DNA of 64,000 nucleotides from Limonium bicolor (taxonomy: Eukaryota; Streptophyta; Magnoliopsida; Caryophyllales; Plumbaginaceae): contig CM041776.1 in assembly GCA_023374045.1 (NCBI GenBank), positions 138,263,296-138,327,295 on the forward strand, in the 5' to 3' direction. Within the stretch, counting starts at the first letter, position 1; the number at the start of each line of letters is the position of its first letter. Both the position numbers and the translations under genes were made by a program. A model generated the notes under the pieces. The model saw only the letters and a program-made list of their open reading frames with translations. It did not search any database and was not told the origin of the DNA. Positions 10,020 through 19,950 of this stretch are shown here, one piece after another.

Positions 10020-10759
10020 GAACCTTCAATATTTGCTATCCAATCCCACCCACACCGAACCCCGGAGACACCACCATCGACATCATTGACTATCCGACAG
10101 AACAGTGTCAAGTTATCCAACCAGGTATGATATTATTAAAGGGATACTTGACACCCGAAGCACAAATCCACATCATCCAACGATGCAACGAGCTTGGAGC
10201 AGCACCTGGAGGTTTCTACACACCCGAATACCCAAGTGGGGCGAAAATGAATTTAAAGATGATGTGCATGGGTAAGGACTGGAACCCTTACACCAAGTCA
10301 TATCAGGACACACGAGCTGAAGATGGAGCTACCATACCAAGTATACCTGAGGAGTTCCTTGCGGTTGTTAACCACACCGTAGGAATTGCTCAGCAAGTTG
10401 AACCGGAACAAATCCCAAGTATCAAGGCAGATTTGTGTATTGCCAATTTCTACCAAAAAGGTGGAAGGTTGGGTTTACACCAAGACAAGGACGAGTCACC
10501 CGAGTCTCTTAGTAGGGGAGTACCCGTGGTGTCTTGGTCCATTGGTGACACCGCAGTGTTCATGTACGGCGAGCAGAAGCGTGCGGACCTCGCGAGGAAG
10601 TTAGTATTGGAGTCTGGAGATGTGTTAATCATGGGTGGGCAGTCGAGGATGCTGTATCATGGTATCAAGAAGATCAAATTGAATACGGCGCCTCCGACAA
10701 TAATCAATGCCACACACATGAAACCTGGAAGACTGAACTTAACCTTTAGACAGTTCTGA
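10020..10759 (+). CDS. AlkB-like Fe(II)/2-oxoglutarate dioxygenase captured by the retrotransposon
   Basis: AlkB enzymes oxidatively remove methyl groups from nucleic-acid bases, using Fe(II), O2 and 2-oxoglutarate. The exon is fully open from the acceptor at 10020; an internal Met lies at 10127 and the 210 residues from it hold the catalytic domain. Visible on that numbering: N107-x-Y109, the iron ligands H118-x-D120 (GLHQDKDES) and H178 (MLYHGI), and the C-terminal R202-x-N-x-x-x-R208 (GRLNLTFRQF) that binds 2-oxoglutarate. The LKMMCMGKDWNP block and the overall layout resemble a plant nuclear AlkB/ALKBH1-like family, so host capture is more likely than viral origin. It lies between gag and pol on the same strand, phase-matched to the Gag donor. 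Its substrate is unknown. It is unbroken although pol is not. Confidence 0.93.
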
Positions 10760-10960
10760 AATTATGTGCAATCATGTAAAGTGTGAAATCAGTTGTATGT
10801 CGAGTATGTGATGCAGTAAGTATGCTAAGTCATCAAGCTATGTAGCCAATGTAATACCATCATAATGTAACGATGAGTTTTATGAATAAAGCAGTGTTGA
10901 ATTCTTGAGCATTCCACCCGTGTTGTTACCAATATACTTATCAAGTTTATGAAATAAATT
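10760..10960 (+). terminator. AlkB 3' UTR with poly(A) signal
   Basis: AATAAA (10885-10890) lies about 125 bp after the AlkB stop, in AT-rich sequence with TGTA motifs, as in a plant 3' UTR. It fits a captured host 3' end that would terminate the Gag-AlkB transcript before pol. Just after it, ATAAATTAG at 10962 forms the acceptor for the protease exon. Confidence 0.5.
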
Positions 10961-10962
10961 AG

Positions 10963-11294
10963 GCGCTGCACTCGGGACGGAAGGTACACTGAGTGTGTGT
11001 ACAGAGGCAGAGGCCGGCAGAAGCGGCACTATCCTCACCGGTACCTTCCCAGTGAATGGCGTGGATGCGTCGATCTTGTTTGACTCTGGAGCCTCACATA
11101 CGTTTGTCTCACTCTCATTTGCGAGGAGACTGGGGCTAGACGGGGAGGAGATCCTGACTTCCTAGTCACTCTCCCGTCTAAGGAGCGGATCAGATGCACC
11201 CGTTATTACCGAGATGCCACCGTTCGAATTAAGAATGAAGAGTTCCCGATCGACTTGATAGAGTTCGAGGGCTCGGATTTGATGTGATTGTGGG
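10963..11294 (+). pseudogene. pol: Pol: aspartic protease region (frameshifted)
   Basis: This region would cut the Gag-Pol polyprotein. From the acceptor at 10963 the frame reads through GTFPVNGVDASILFDSGASH, which holds the retropepsin active site D-S-G-A (11082-11093). The frame is lost near 11150-11165, resumes one frame over with a stretch ending IDLIEFEGS, and breaks again at about 11277-11295 before the MNWL motif. This copy cannot make active protease without those breaks being absent. Confidence 0.85.
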
Positions 11295-12180
11295 ATGAAC
11301 TGGTTGGAGCGGTACAAGGGCAGAATCCTATGTGCCGAGCACCGTCTGCTTCTTAGGAGTCCGTCTGGGGTTACCATTTCATACCGCCAGAGGCCCAGGG
11401 AGCCTTCGACACAGATCATCTCCGCCATGGCCATGTATCACGAAATCAGAAGGAAGAATGATGTATACCTCTGCTATGTCCAGGACATAGAGAGAGACCC
11501 GAGTTTAGCCCAGATGTACCGGTTGTCGGAGTTTCCTGATGTCTTTCCTAAGGAGCTCCCAGGCATGCCGCCTACACGGGCAGTTGAGTTTGAGATTGAC
11601 TTGGTACCGGGCACCGGACCTATAGCGAAGGCGCCCTACCGTATGGCTCCAGCTGAGATGACAGAGCTCAAGGAGCAGCTGCGAGACCTGCTAGACAAGG
11701 GGTTTATCCGCCCTAGCGTCTCACCATGGGGAGCACCAGTCCTTTTTGTGAAGAAAAAGGATGGGAGTCTCCGCCTCTGCATCGATTACAGAGAGCTGAA
11801 TGCTGTGACGGTGAAGAACCGTTACCCATTGCCACGTATCGATGATTTGTTTGATCAGCTGAGAGGTGCATCTGTATTCTCTAAGATCGATCTGCGATCG
11901 GGTTACCATCAGATTGCTATCAGAGACAGTGATATAGAGAAGACCGCCTTCCGTACCAGATATGGGCACTATGAATTCACGGTCATGCCGTTTGGGTTGT
12001 CTAATGCACCAGCAAAGTTTATGGACTTGATGAACGTTGTTTCGAGATCAGTTGGATAAGTCAGTAGTTGTCTTCATCGACGATATCCTTATTTATTCTA
12101 AGTCCAAGGTGAGCATGAGAATCACCTGAGGAGTGTGTGCAGACGTTGAGAGAGAACCAGCTTATGCGAAGTTCTCAAGT
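11295..12180 (+). pseudogene. pol: Pol: reverse transcriptase (frameshifted)
   Basis: The region copies element RNA into cDNA. It is open from 11295 to 12059. Typical Ty3/gypsy landmarks are seen in order: [21 protein letters not shown]-like fingers, [25 protein letters not shown] (first catalytic Asp) and [11 protein letters not shown] frameshift near 12035 moves the catalytic FIDDIL (12072-12089) into another frame, and further indels follow at about 12105-12190. The sequence is otherwise well conserved, so the decay looks modest in age. Confidence 0.92.
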
Positions 12181-12189
12181 GTGAATTTT

Positions 12190-12960
12190 GGTTGACCAAG
12201 TCTCTTTTTGGTCATGTTATTTCTGAGGCCGGGATCGCTGTGGATCCGGCCAAGATTGATGTGTGCGCACCTGGCCTAGACCGAAGACGGCCGACATCGG
12301 AGCTTCCTCGGTCTGGCAGGTTATTATCGGAGGTTTGTAAATTTTTAGTGTTTCGAAACCGTGACATCCTTAATGAAGAAGGATGCACCATTTGATTGGA
12401 CAGTGACTGTGAGAGCTCATTTCAGAAGCTCAAGGATGCTTTGACTTCTGCACCAATTCTTACTATACCAGAGGGTACTGATGGTTTTGAGTGTATTGAT
12501 GCGTCAGGTAAAGGAATGGGTGTGTGTTTGATGCAGCACGGGAAGGTCGTGGCCTACGCCTCCCGACAGTTGAAACGACATGAGGAAAATTATCCTACAC
12601 ATGATTAGAATTGGGTGCCATTGTCTTCGCATTGAAGATATGGCGACACCATTTGTATGGAGTGAATGTGACTATTTATTCAGATCATAAGAGTTTGAAA
12701 TACCTGTTCACTCAGAAAGTTGAACATGAGGCAAAGAAGATGGGTTGAATTCCTTACTTACGATATTAACCTTCAATACAAGGAAGGTAAAGCAAACATT
12801 GTAGCTGATGCATTGAGTCGCCGAGCACACTCTCTCCATTCGCTTATCTCTCACTCTAGCTTGGTTGAAGAGGTGCGGAGTGCTCAGATGTCAGATCAGT
12901 ACATGCAAGAGATCAAAAGAAGCTTGTTGACGGCACATTCGAGAGCCAAAGTATGATTTC
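12190..12960 (+). pseudogene. pol: Pol: RT thumb/connection and RNase H (frameshifted)
   Basis: Pieces in different frames cover the RT connection (GHVISEAGIAVDPAKID at about 12210) and RNase H ([16 protein letters not shown] at about 12490; [13 protein letters not shown] at about 12680; [14 protein letters not shown] at about 12785-12825). RNase H removes the RNA strand of the RNA/DNA hybrid. At least three indels or stops separate the pieces. Confidence 0.85.
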
Positions 12961-14060
12961 GACTTCATGATGATGACTTGATCAGGCTGAATGGCCGACT
13001 TTGTATTCCACGAAGTAGCGCTGAGCTGAAGGAGCGCATACTTGAATCACACTGTTCTTCTACTTCTATTCACCCCGGAGCTTCAAAGATGTACAAGAGT
13101 ATGAAGAGATATTCTGGTGGACCGGTATGAAGAAAGATGTGACAGATTATGTTGTTAGGTGTCTCACTTGCCAGAAGGTCAAGTTTGAGCACCGTCGTCC
13201 TGGTGGCATGGTACAGCCAATGCCCGTTCCTGAATGGAAGTTCCATGATATTTCCATGGACTTCGTTGTTGGGCTTCCGCCTACTCGGGGAGGCTTGAAT
13301 ATGATATGGGTCGTTGTTGACCGACTGACCAAGGTGGCCCGATTCATTCCGATGAAGGACACCTGGAAAGTGGCGAAGCTAGCAGAGCTCTTCGACCGTG
13401 AGATAGTACGACATCATGGAGTACCGAAGACTATCGTGTCTGATAGGGATACCAGATTCCTCTCAGGTATGGAGATACACGGGAAGCACTTGGTACCGAA
13501 CTGAAGTTGAGTACGGCGTTTCACCCACAGACAGATGGTCAGAGTGAGCGCACCATACAGACGCTTGAGGATATGTTACGTGCATGTGCACTTGACTTTC
13601 AGACCAGCTGGATTGATAAGTTACATCTGATCGAGTTTAGCTACAACAACAGTTACCATGCTCGATCAAGATGTCTCCCTTCCAGGCTTTGTACGGTAGA
13701 CCATGCCGCACGCCATTATGCTGGGATGAGTCGAGTGAGACGGTCATTATAGGACCTGAGTATTTAGAGCAAGTACAAGCAGAAGTTCGCCAATCCGGGC
13801 TAACATGAAGGCAGCTCAGGATAGGCAGAAATCGTACGCCGATGTGCGCAGACGCGACCTGGAGTTCGCCGTGGGCGATCAGGTATTCCTTAGAGTATCC
13901 CCCATGAAGGGAGTGTTTCGTTTTGGCCAGAAAGGCAAGTTGAGCCCGAAATATGTGGGGCCTTATGTTGTGACGGAGCGGATAGGCCCGGTAGCCTACA
14001 GGCTTGATTTACCTGCTGAGCTGGGCAAGGTACATGATGTATTTCATGTGTCCCAGTGAA
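12961..14060 (+). pseudogene. pol: Pol: integrase with GPY/F module (frameshifted)
   Basis: The region would insert cDNA into chromosomes. A broken HHCC zinc-binding region ends in RCLTCQKVK (about 13160). The catalytic D-D-E core is seen as SMDFVVGLPP, IVSDRDTRF and, after a frame break at about 13460-13507, TDGQSERTIQTLEDM. The C-terminal piece 13805-14059 carries the GPY/F module (KYVGPYVVTERIGPVAYRL). Stops and indels lie near 12961, 13120, 13500 and 13760-13800. Confidence 0.9.
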
Positions 14061-14289
14061 GAAATATATGTCTCATCCGTCTCATGTACTTCAGCCCGAA
14101 AGGCTAACACTAGAGCCGACCATGCGATCAGTGGAGACTCCCGTACGGATCCTGGACACTAAGACTCGAGACACTCGCCACAAGTCTGTGAGATGGTGAA
14201 GGTTCTCTGGTCTAACCAGGAGTCGAGGAGGCCACTGGGAGCTGGAGGAGAAGATGAGGGCGAAGTACCCGTCGTTGTTTACTTCTTAG
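14061..14289 (+). pseudogene. pol: Pol C-terminal chromodomain-like tail (frameshifted)
   Basis: Pieces in three frames read MVKVLWSNQES and then WELEEKMRAKYPSLF, ending at a TAG at 14287-14289. This matches the short shadow-type chromodomain tail of plant Tekay/Del chromoviruses, thought to guide integration into particular chromatin. Frame breaks occur at about 14056, 14195 and 14230. Confidence 0.7.
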
Positions 14290-14300
14290 TTTTGTGTATA

Positions 14301-14334
14301 GGGTACGGGGCGTACCCCTATTTAAGGGGGGTAG
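14301..14334 (+). promoter_or_regulatory. Upstream hairpin plus purine tract (first copy)
   Basis: A perfect 7-bp hairpin (GGGTACG, loop GGG, CGTACCC) is followed by CTATTTAAGGGGGGTAG. The purine tract repeats the terminal PPT about 220 bp downstream almost exactly. It may be a second plus-strand priming site. Equivalents lie at 775-808 and 39244-39280. Confidence 0.6.
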
Positions 14335-14519
14335 AGCCGTTTCGGTTATGTATGTACGGCATGTATTGGAATACATGTCTATGTTGTTATGTTATAGACC
14401 TTGAGTCTAAGTGATGTTTGTTATGGAGACCTTGAGTCCATGTTATGTAAAGTTGTTTGTTATGAAGTTGTTTTAAAAGTAATCCCCGTGTTCTAATAAT
14501 TAGGATGTGTGGGAAGTGT

Positions 14520-14554
14520 GAACTTTGGGGACAAAGTTCTTTTAAGGGGGGTAG
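14520..14554 (+). promoter_or_regulatory. Terminal polypurine tract with hairpin
   Basis: An 8-bp perfect hairpin (GAACTTTG, loop GGGA, CAAAGTTC; 14520-14539) runs straight into TTTTAAGGGGGGTAG, two bases before the 3' LTR. The PPT primes plus-strand DNA. Family B has GACTTCG/CGAAGTC and family C GAATTTC/GAAATTC in the same position. Confidence 0.85.
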
Positions 14555-16228
14555 ATTGAAATACCCCAAACCTTAATATGTTAGTTAAATATATAATTAT
14601 TATATTCTAAGGCTCACTTTAGTCATTAGAAACATGTGGGAAAAATTCCCGAAGGAAACGGATCCAAATAGTGGATTAAAAATGCAAAACGGGCTTTAAA
14701 ACACGTTTTTCGAGAAACCCGGAAAATGTAATTTTAAACGGGTTTAATGGACTAATAAAAATTTATAGTCAATCATATGACTATAATTAAATATTAGTCA
14801 AGGTCTAGGACCATAAAAATAAATAAAACAAAAATCCGGAAACCGGACCCGACTGTTAAAACTGACAGTTCGGGAACTAACGGGTGTTATCTGCTAATGA
14901 CCATGTGCCACCTCATCTCTACTTTTACAAAAAAGACTTTTTCCCCCTCTCTTGTGTCTCACGATTTTGCTCCCCCTCTCTATTCTATTTATTTCACTTT
15001 ACTCACTAAAATACAAAACTACTTACTTTACCTCTCTCACACACTATACTCCCACACTCTCTCTCTTCCCCTCATTCTCTTCATCCACGTTCTTTCCCCC
15101 TCACCCAGCTCTCTTTTCTCATTTGCCAACAATGGCGTTTAACCAAGGAAAACCCCAACTTCCTCCTCTTGTAACTTCTTCATCCTAGCTCCAAATCAAG
15201 AAATTCTTTCACCAAAATACTCCTCTCATCTTGGGGATTATTTTGTACCTTTCAAAATCTCAAAACTCCATACTTCATCTCCATGGGTGTACCACATTTT
15301 GAAGAGGAAGCTTCACATTCTTGAAGCCCATCATCTCCTTGTTGTTCTAAGGTAAAGAAGAACTCAAAATCTGTTCATTCTCCCATCTTATATGGTGGCC
15401 GATTTTTATGTGTGTTGAACACCATTGTTTCTCTTCATTTTTAGCTTGTTCAATCTTTTAGAAGTGTGGAGCTAGCCCAAATTCCATTACCAAAAACTTC
15501 ATTTTGAAGTAGAAGGTAATTCCCTCCTATGATGTTCAAATATTTATTCTAGGGTTAATGGAATAATATCATGAACCCTCATACTCATTAATTATTTGGC
15601 ATGGTCATTAGTGTAGCAATACCCCATTGGAAAACAGTTGTGGAACAAGAAGAGAGGAGAGAAAGTTGAAAGAAATCCCAAGGTAAATAACTTACCTTAC
15701 GTTGTGTGATGTTTTAAGAGGTTGTGTTTTATGTTGTACAAATATAAATGCTCAGTGAAATGCAGGTGTTGCTAATAATATGAGGAAATTCAGTGTCTAA
15801 TTTAATGTTGTTTAAGGGCCTAAGAGCCAAGCTTTAAGGGTTATGTATATTGGGTGCTAAATGTGGTGGAAATGGTGAAGTATAAGTGTGGTTTAGTGTT
15901 TTTGGATGAATTGTGGATTGGAGTGTTTTGAGGGTTAAATAATGTGTGGGAACATGTCAAATTTATGGGGAGATCATGTCAAAATTTGTGTAGAAATTTA
16001 AGGGTCTAAATGCATTTCTAGGTGGGAGCAAACTAGTGAACTACAAGTGTTTTGAGAGGGAAAACTTGGGTGAATTTAATCAAAAATTGAGTAACAAGTT
16101 TAGAGGATGATTTAGGCAAGTTTAAGATGTTATAATTGTGTTAAAATATGTCCAAATACATGTGGGAACCTTGGGGTAACAATGGGAAGAAGTTGGAGTT
16201 GAATGGGCATTTTAGAAACAAAAGTCTG

Positions 16229-16557
16229 GAGCCGACCGACCTTGGGACCGGACTTACAAGGTCGGTCGAGCCCAGTTTTACCCGTCGGAAACCTTTCTGG
16301 AAACCGACCTTGGGACCGGACTTGGCAAGGTCGGTCGGACTCAAATTTTGTGTGCGGAAATCCTTCTGGAACGGACCGACCTTAGGACCGGACATGCAAG
16401 TTCGGTCGGGGTAAAATTTTCAAACGGGAAGTCTTCTGGAATGGACCGACCTTGGGACCGGACTTGCCAAGGTCGGTCGGAGTGAAAAATTTTGAACTCG
16501 GATGCTACTGGAACGGACCGAACTTGGGTAAGTTCGGTCGGCAAGTTCGGTCGGACC
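16229..16557. repeat. Tandem inverted-repeat array, 5 units of about 70 bp
   Basis: Each unit has CGACCTTGGGACCGGACTT followed by a CAAGGTCGGTCG arm and a spacer ending TTCTGGA or CTACTGGA. Arms of neighbouring units also match each other. The last unit is altered to AACTTGGG...AAGTTCGGTCGG. The array lies in the LTR upstream of the blocks shared by all families. Confidence 0.85.
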
Positions 16558-16567
16558 AAAATTTACA

Positions 16568-16590
16568 AAAAAAATATAATAATAATAATA

Positions 16591-16620
<30 letters not shown>
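16568..16620. repeat. AAT microsatellite
   Basis: About 15 AAT/TAA triplets with one interruption follow an A-run directly after the inverted-repeat array. Confidence 0.9.
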
Positions 16621-16621
<1 letters not shown>

Positions 16622-18074
16622 TCTTAGTTAGTAGACCCTAGTGGGTATAATAAAGATGATCAAGTGTAAGTCTAAGCATAAAAACATAAAAACATGTAAA
16701 GTGTTTAACAAATTCGGAAGTCAACTAAGTTAATTAACCGACGTTATCAATCATGTTTAGGAACAACGTACGGTGGAACACTAGAGCGGCAAGGACCAAG
16801 GTATGGTTTTCTTGCAGTCTGTTGCCTACCGGTTTACACCGGCTTGTGTGTTGTTTGTTTTTCTGTGTGTTTACGACCTTGTAAGATTAAATCATGAAAC
16901 GAGTTTACAGCTCTTATTATTAATGTGACGTGTGTGTACCGATACCGGTAACCTCGAATGCGTGCTAACTGTTAGATGAACAAAGCTAGGAACGTAAGAG
17001 AACGGTATTCGGTAATAACGCTTTCCAATCTACGGAGCGTTCTAATCCGGCTATGTATGTTTAGTTATGATGTGTGTTGTTGAGTTATGTCCTACTTTCC
17101 TTGTATGTCTAACTGAACTTAAACACCTGCTTGTGTGAGATCATGTTAAGCTCCCATTGTGGGACTTCTAACGAGTGCTAACCGGGGGAGTGAGGAATCC
17201 GGTCGTTCCGGTCACGCGTGTATGTATGGGTGTCGACATCTGAATCAGATTCGGCTCCCTCCTTATGTTAGGGTAGTTTTCCTTTTATGGGGAATTCGAC
17301 CTCCCATAGCTTAGCCAAAGCTACCTACCTGACTTCCACTCGGGCTTGGGGGAATTATGTGTTGATGTGTACTGGTAACTACACCTGTCTCATCTTTCAA
17401 GTTAAGTTGTTCATTTGACTAACAAAACAGTAATGTGTTATGTGTTAAGCTTAACATGAGGATGGAGACATCCTCTAGGCTTACAAGTTGACTAACCAAG
17501 TTGGTTGTTTCCTATGGTGAACTGTTTCACCTTGTATGTGTTGTTATTGTTTTACAATAATTCTTGTTAAGCATATGCATGTTGTATGATAAAATCAACG
17601 CCATGTTATCATGACAAATAGTTGCGTGTATCCCGGTAGTCGGCGGGCTGCACGTTAACCATGCCAGCAAAAGGTTGCTGACCCCCTTTGGGGGCTATGT
17701 TTATTTGCAGGATGAGGATCGAGGAAGCAGAATGGCTTTAGATCCTAGGCTGTTAATATTTTGTTATTTTTGGATGTTGAACCCGAGTAGTGTTTGTACA
17801 CTCGAGGTCATTTACTTTTGGTGGATGTAAAGCTGGTTAGTGATTTTTGAACAGTTACACTCGGTATATTGCCATTCTTTTTGGATAGGTGATTTTTGTA
17901 AGGTTGTAATTATGCTCGGCATTCACGTAATCAGACCGGTACAATGTAAGTAACAGCCTTGTTAGCCACGTGGGTGGCTAACGGCGTGTAACACCGCCTT
18001 TTTGGTATATGGTTAAGTTATGATTTCCGCTGCGATTATTTATTAAGTGTGAAGGTTATGGATGGGGTGTTACA

Positions 18075-19130
18075 CTGAGTAAACTGCTACTTCATAGAAA
18101 TTAAACTCATTGTTGGAAGAGAACAAACCCAGCTCCACTCACAAGGAATCGAATCTTTCAACTTGTATACCAGTATAATCAATACCAAGTCTTAACCAAA
18201 ATAGGGAACCATTTCACTGGCAACCAAAATCCACCAACGAACACTCAAACAAGTGGGGGCCGCAAAATAAATAATTCCACCCACGATCACCCAAACTAGC
18301 GGGGTCGCAAAATACAATTCCACCTCACTCTAAGTCGTTATGTGTGCACACTCTTCTAAGGGTACTTCTGACCATAAAGAAGTAGATCTAAAGAGCTTAA
18401 ACTACGATATAATGGCCGTAGCGCAAAATAATCATTCCAATGTACAATTGTGTACGATTCAATCCTAGTGAAGGTCCCAAAAGTCATTACCACCAATCCA
18501 GAAGAAATAATCATCACATTCTCAAAAACCCCAATTTATTCTCAAATCCCTAATTCCACAATCAACCACAAGGGTTTCCCAAATCAAATCAATTCCATCA
18601 CAATTCACAGCATTTTCACAGAGATTAATAAGCATAGTAGTTTACCTGAAACTACACCCACCGAGAATCAGAAATCACAGAGATCTAGCGATCCCCGTCG
18701 ACTAACTCGTAATCTAGAATTCAACAATCATACAATCAATCAACCAATGCAACAAACAACTCACAATTGAAGACTCTTACTTTCTTAGATATCCTTACCC
18801 TTCAATTTAGCTTCAACTAGCACCGACAATGGAAGATGGAAGTTATGTGAGAGGAGGGAGATGAGCAAGGCAAGACGTAGTGAGGAAGAGAAGTTGAGAA
18901 CGTGATTTGTCGGGAAAAAAAAAAGAAAGTGAAGGAAAGAAGGAAAAGGAAATAATAGAAAAGGAAAAGAAAAAAAATTAGAAGCGAAATAATTAGAAGG
19001 GATATATCCAAACAATATTGAGTTGAATTATTTACTCCCATATAGTCCATTTTCTTACTTACGAAATAAGTCCCAATTTCCAATAATCCTCCATCATTAA
19101 CATACTGATAATTACCGATTAATATTACCA
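18075..19130 (-). other. Unassigned; possible 5' end of a truncated host gene
   Basis: No known protein was recognised. On the minus strand, 18850-18630 resembles a leader exon followed by a donor (GTTTCAG/GTAAAC near 18646) and then a long T-rich, intron-like stretch to about 18100, where element A's 3' LTR begins. The plus-strand open frame at 18450-18770 is low-complexity Asn/Thr/Ile and looks non-coding. A disrupted gene is one reading; plain intergenic DNA is equally possible. Confidence 0.2.
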
Positions 19131-19950
19131 TGACTAGCCCAATATAATGTATATAATAAGCTTATAATTTAGCTAGAATTTGGAGATATCTCACGGTTAT
19201 TTGGTTATAAACGAAAATCGAAATTATTTTGATTTTTATCAAAAAATTTAACCGTTTTAAAAAATTGGTTATTCGGGTACAACCTAAATATTATTTAGCT
19301 TAGTTTTCGATTCTAGGGTTGGGCAATTCGGTTTACCCAAATAACCGAATTAAATATATGAAAAATATTGGCTAATTCAGTTCTTTGTTATAATTTGGTT
19401 CTTTTTATAGTTCAGTTTCTTTTTAAAATTAGGTTCCTTTTTAAATCTAGTTCTTTTTTACAATTTGGTTCTTTTTTATAATTTGGTTCTAACTGAAAAC
19501 CGAATTTAAAATTTTAGTTTTCAGTTCAATTCTTGGTTCTAGCCTTATATAAAATTTGCAGTTATTTGGTCATCAGTTATTTCTGTTCTCAGGCTGAAAT
19601 TTAGTTATTCGAGTAAAAAAAAATCAAAACTCAAACTATTTCTTAATGCTCACCCTAGGTGCACAAACAAGTTGGTGGATTGCTAATAATAAGAGATCGT
19701 TTTCAAAAAAATAATAAATAAGAAAGGTAAAAGGCTCGATGGTCAGAGCTCATCACTGATCCACCAAAATGTTTTTATCTCAAAAGTAGCCCGTTAAACT
19801 TTTATCTTATAGTGGCTCGCCCATTTATATTTGAAACTTTAATGGGCCCAGATATAATCTCATGGGCTCATCCAACAGATATATGAGTATAGGAGGAACA
19901 ACATCGTTATCAGTCCTTTACCGTTGCCAACAATCATAAAGGGGCTACAA
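19131..19950. repeat. AT-rich DNA with a decayed MITE-like repeat (19313-19658)
   Basis: The interval 19313-19658 starts CTAGGGTTGGGCAATT and ends AATGCTCACCCTAG, imperfect terminal inverted repeats of the kind seen in hAT-type MITEs. It is filled with AACCGAA and TTTGGTTC motifs. No matching flanking duplication was found. The rest of this stretch is AT-rich with no recognised feature. Confidence 0.45.

Larger units (their letters stand above)
9872..10962 (+). promoter_or_regulatory. Alternative intron linking Gag to AlkB or to Pol
   Basis: One phase-1 donor (9871/9872) faces two phase-compatible acceptors: CCTTAG/GA at 10019/10020 and AATTAG/GC at 10962/10963. Use of the first makes Gag-AlkB, which ends at its own stop and poly(A) signal. 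Use of the second skips the AlkB exon and makes Gag-Pol. Both joins are open with no stop up to the diagnostic motifs (AlkB HxD; protease FDSGAS). The splice use is inferred from frames and signals, with no RNA evidence. Confidence 0.65.
7001..18074 (+). mobile_element. Element A: Ty3/gypsy chromovirus-type LTR retrotransposon carrying an AlkB exon
   Basis: A plus-strand element with the order truncated 5' LTR, tRNA-iMet PBS, gag (three exons), AlkB-like dioxygenase exon, PR-RT-RNaseH-integrase-chromodomain, PPT and 3' LTR. The left part of the 5' LTR is displaced out of the window by insertion of R1. The domain order (integrase last) defines Ty3/gypsy. The short C-terminal chromodomain-like tail resembles that of the Tekay/Del group, an assignment made from memory of the family. 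Pol is broken by several indels, so this copy is not autonomous. The captured AlkB exon is the unusual feature. Confidence 0.9.
14557..18074 (+). mobile_element. Element A 3' LTR (3518 bp)
   Basis: Runs from TGAAATACCCCAAAC to GGGGTGTTACA, TG...CA. The first 500 bp include a pyrimidine-rich leader-like stretch (about 14935-15130). The middle holds the inverted-repeat array (16229-16557) and an AAT microsatellite (16568-16620). From 16795 on it duplicates the visible 5' LTR. Several good donor-like sites (for example CCCAAG/GTAAAT near 15682) precede the conserved acceptor at 17710. Short open frames in it have no family features. Confidence 0.92.

Noticed and set aside
10020..10759. AlkB exon as a stray host gene or pseudogene inserted in the element by chance
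   Set aside because: It is in element sense, sits exactly between gag and pol, and its acceptor phase fits the Gag donor, which also fits the protease acceptor. Chance insertion would rarely give all of these.
10020..10759. AlkB exon as a fragment of a plant RNA virus
   Set aside because: No viral replicase sequence flanks it, and the domain layout and 3' UTR with AATAAA look like a plant nuclear gene. A tree would settle it.
18450..18770. Plus-strand 106-residue protein
   Set aside because: Low-complexity Asn/Thr/Ile composition, no motif, and the opposite strand looks like leader plus intron.
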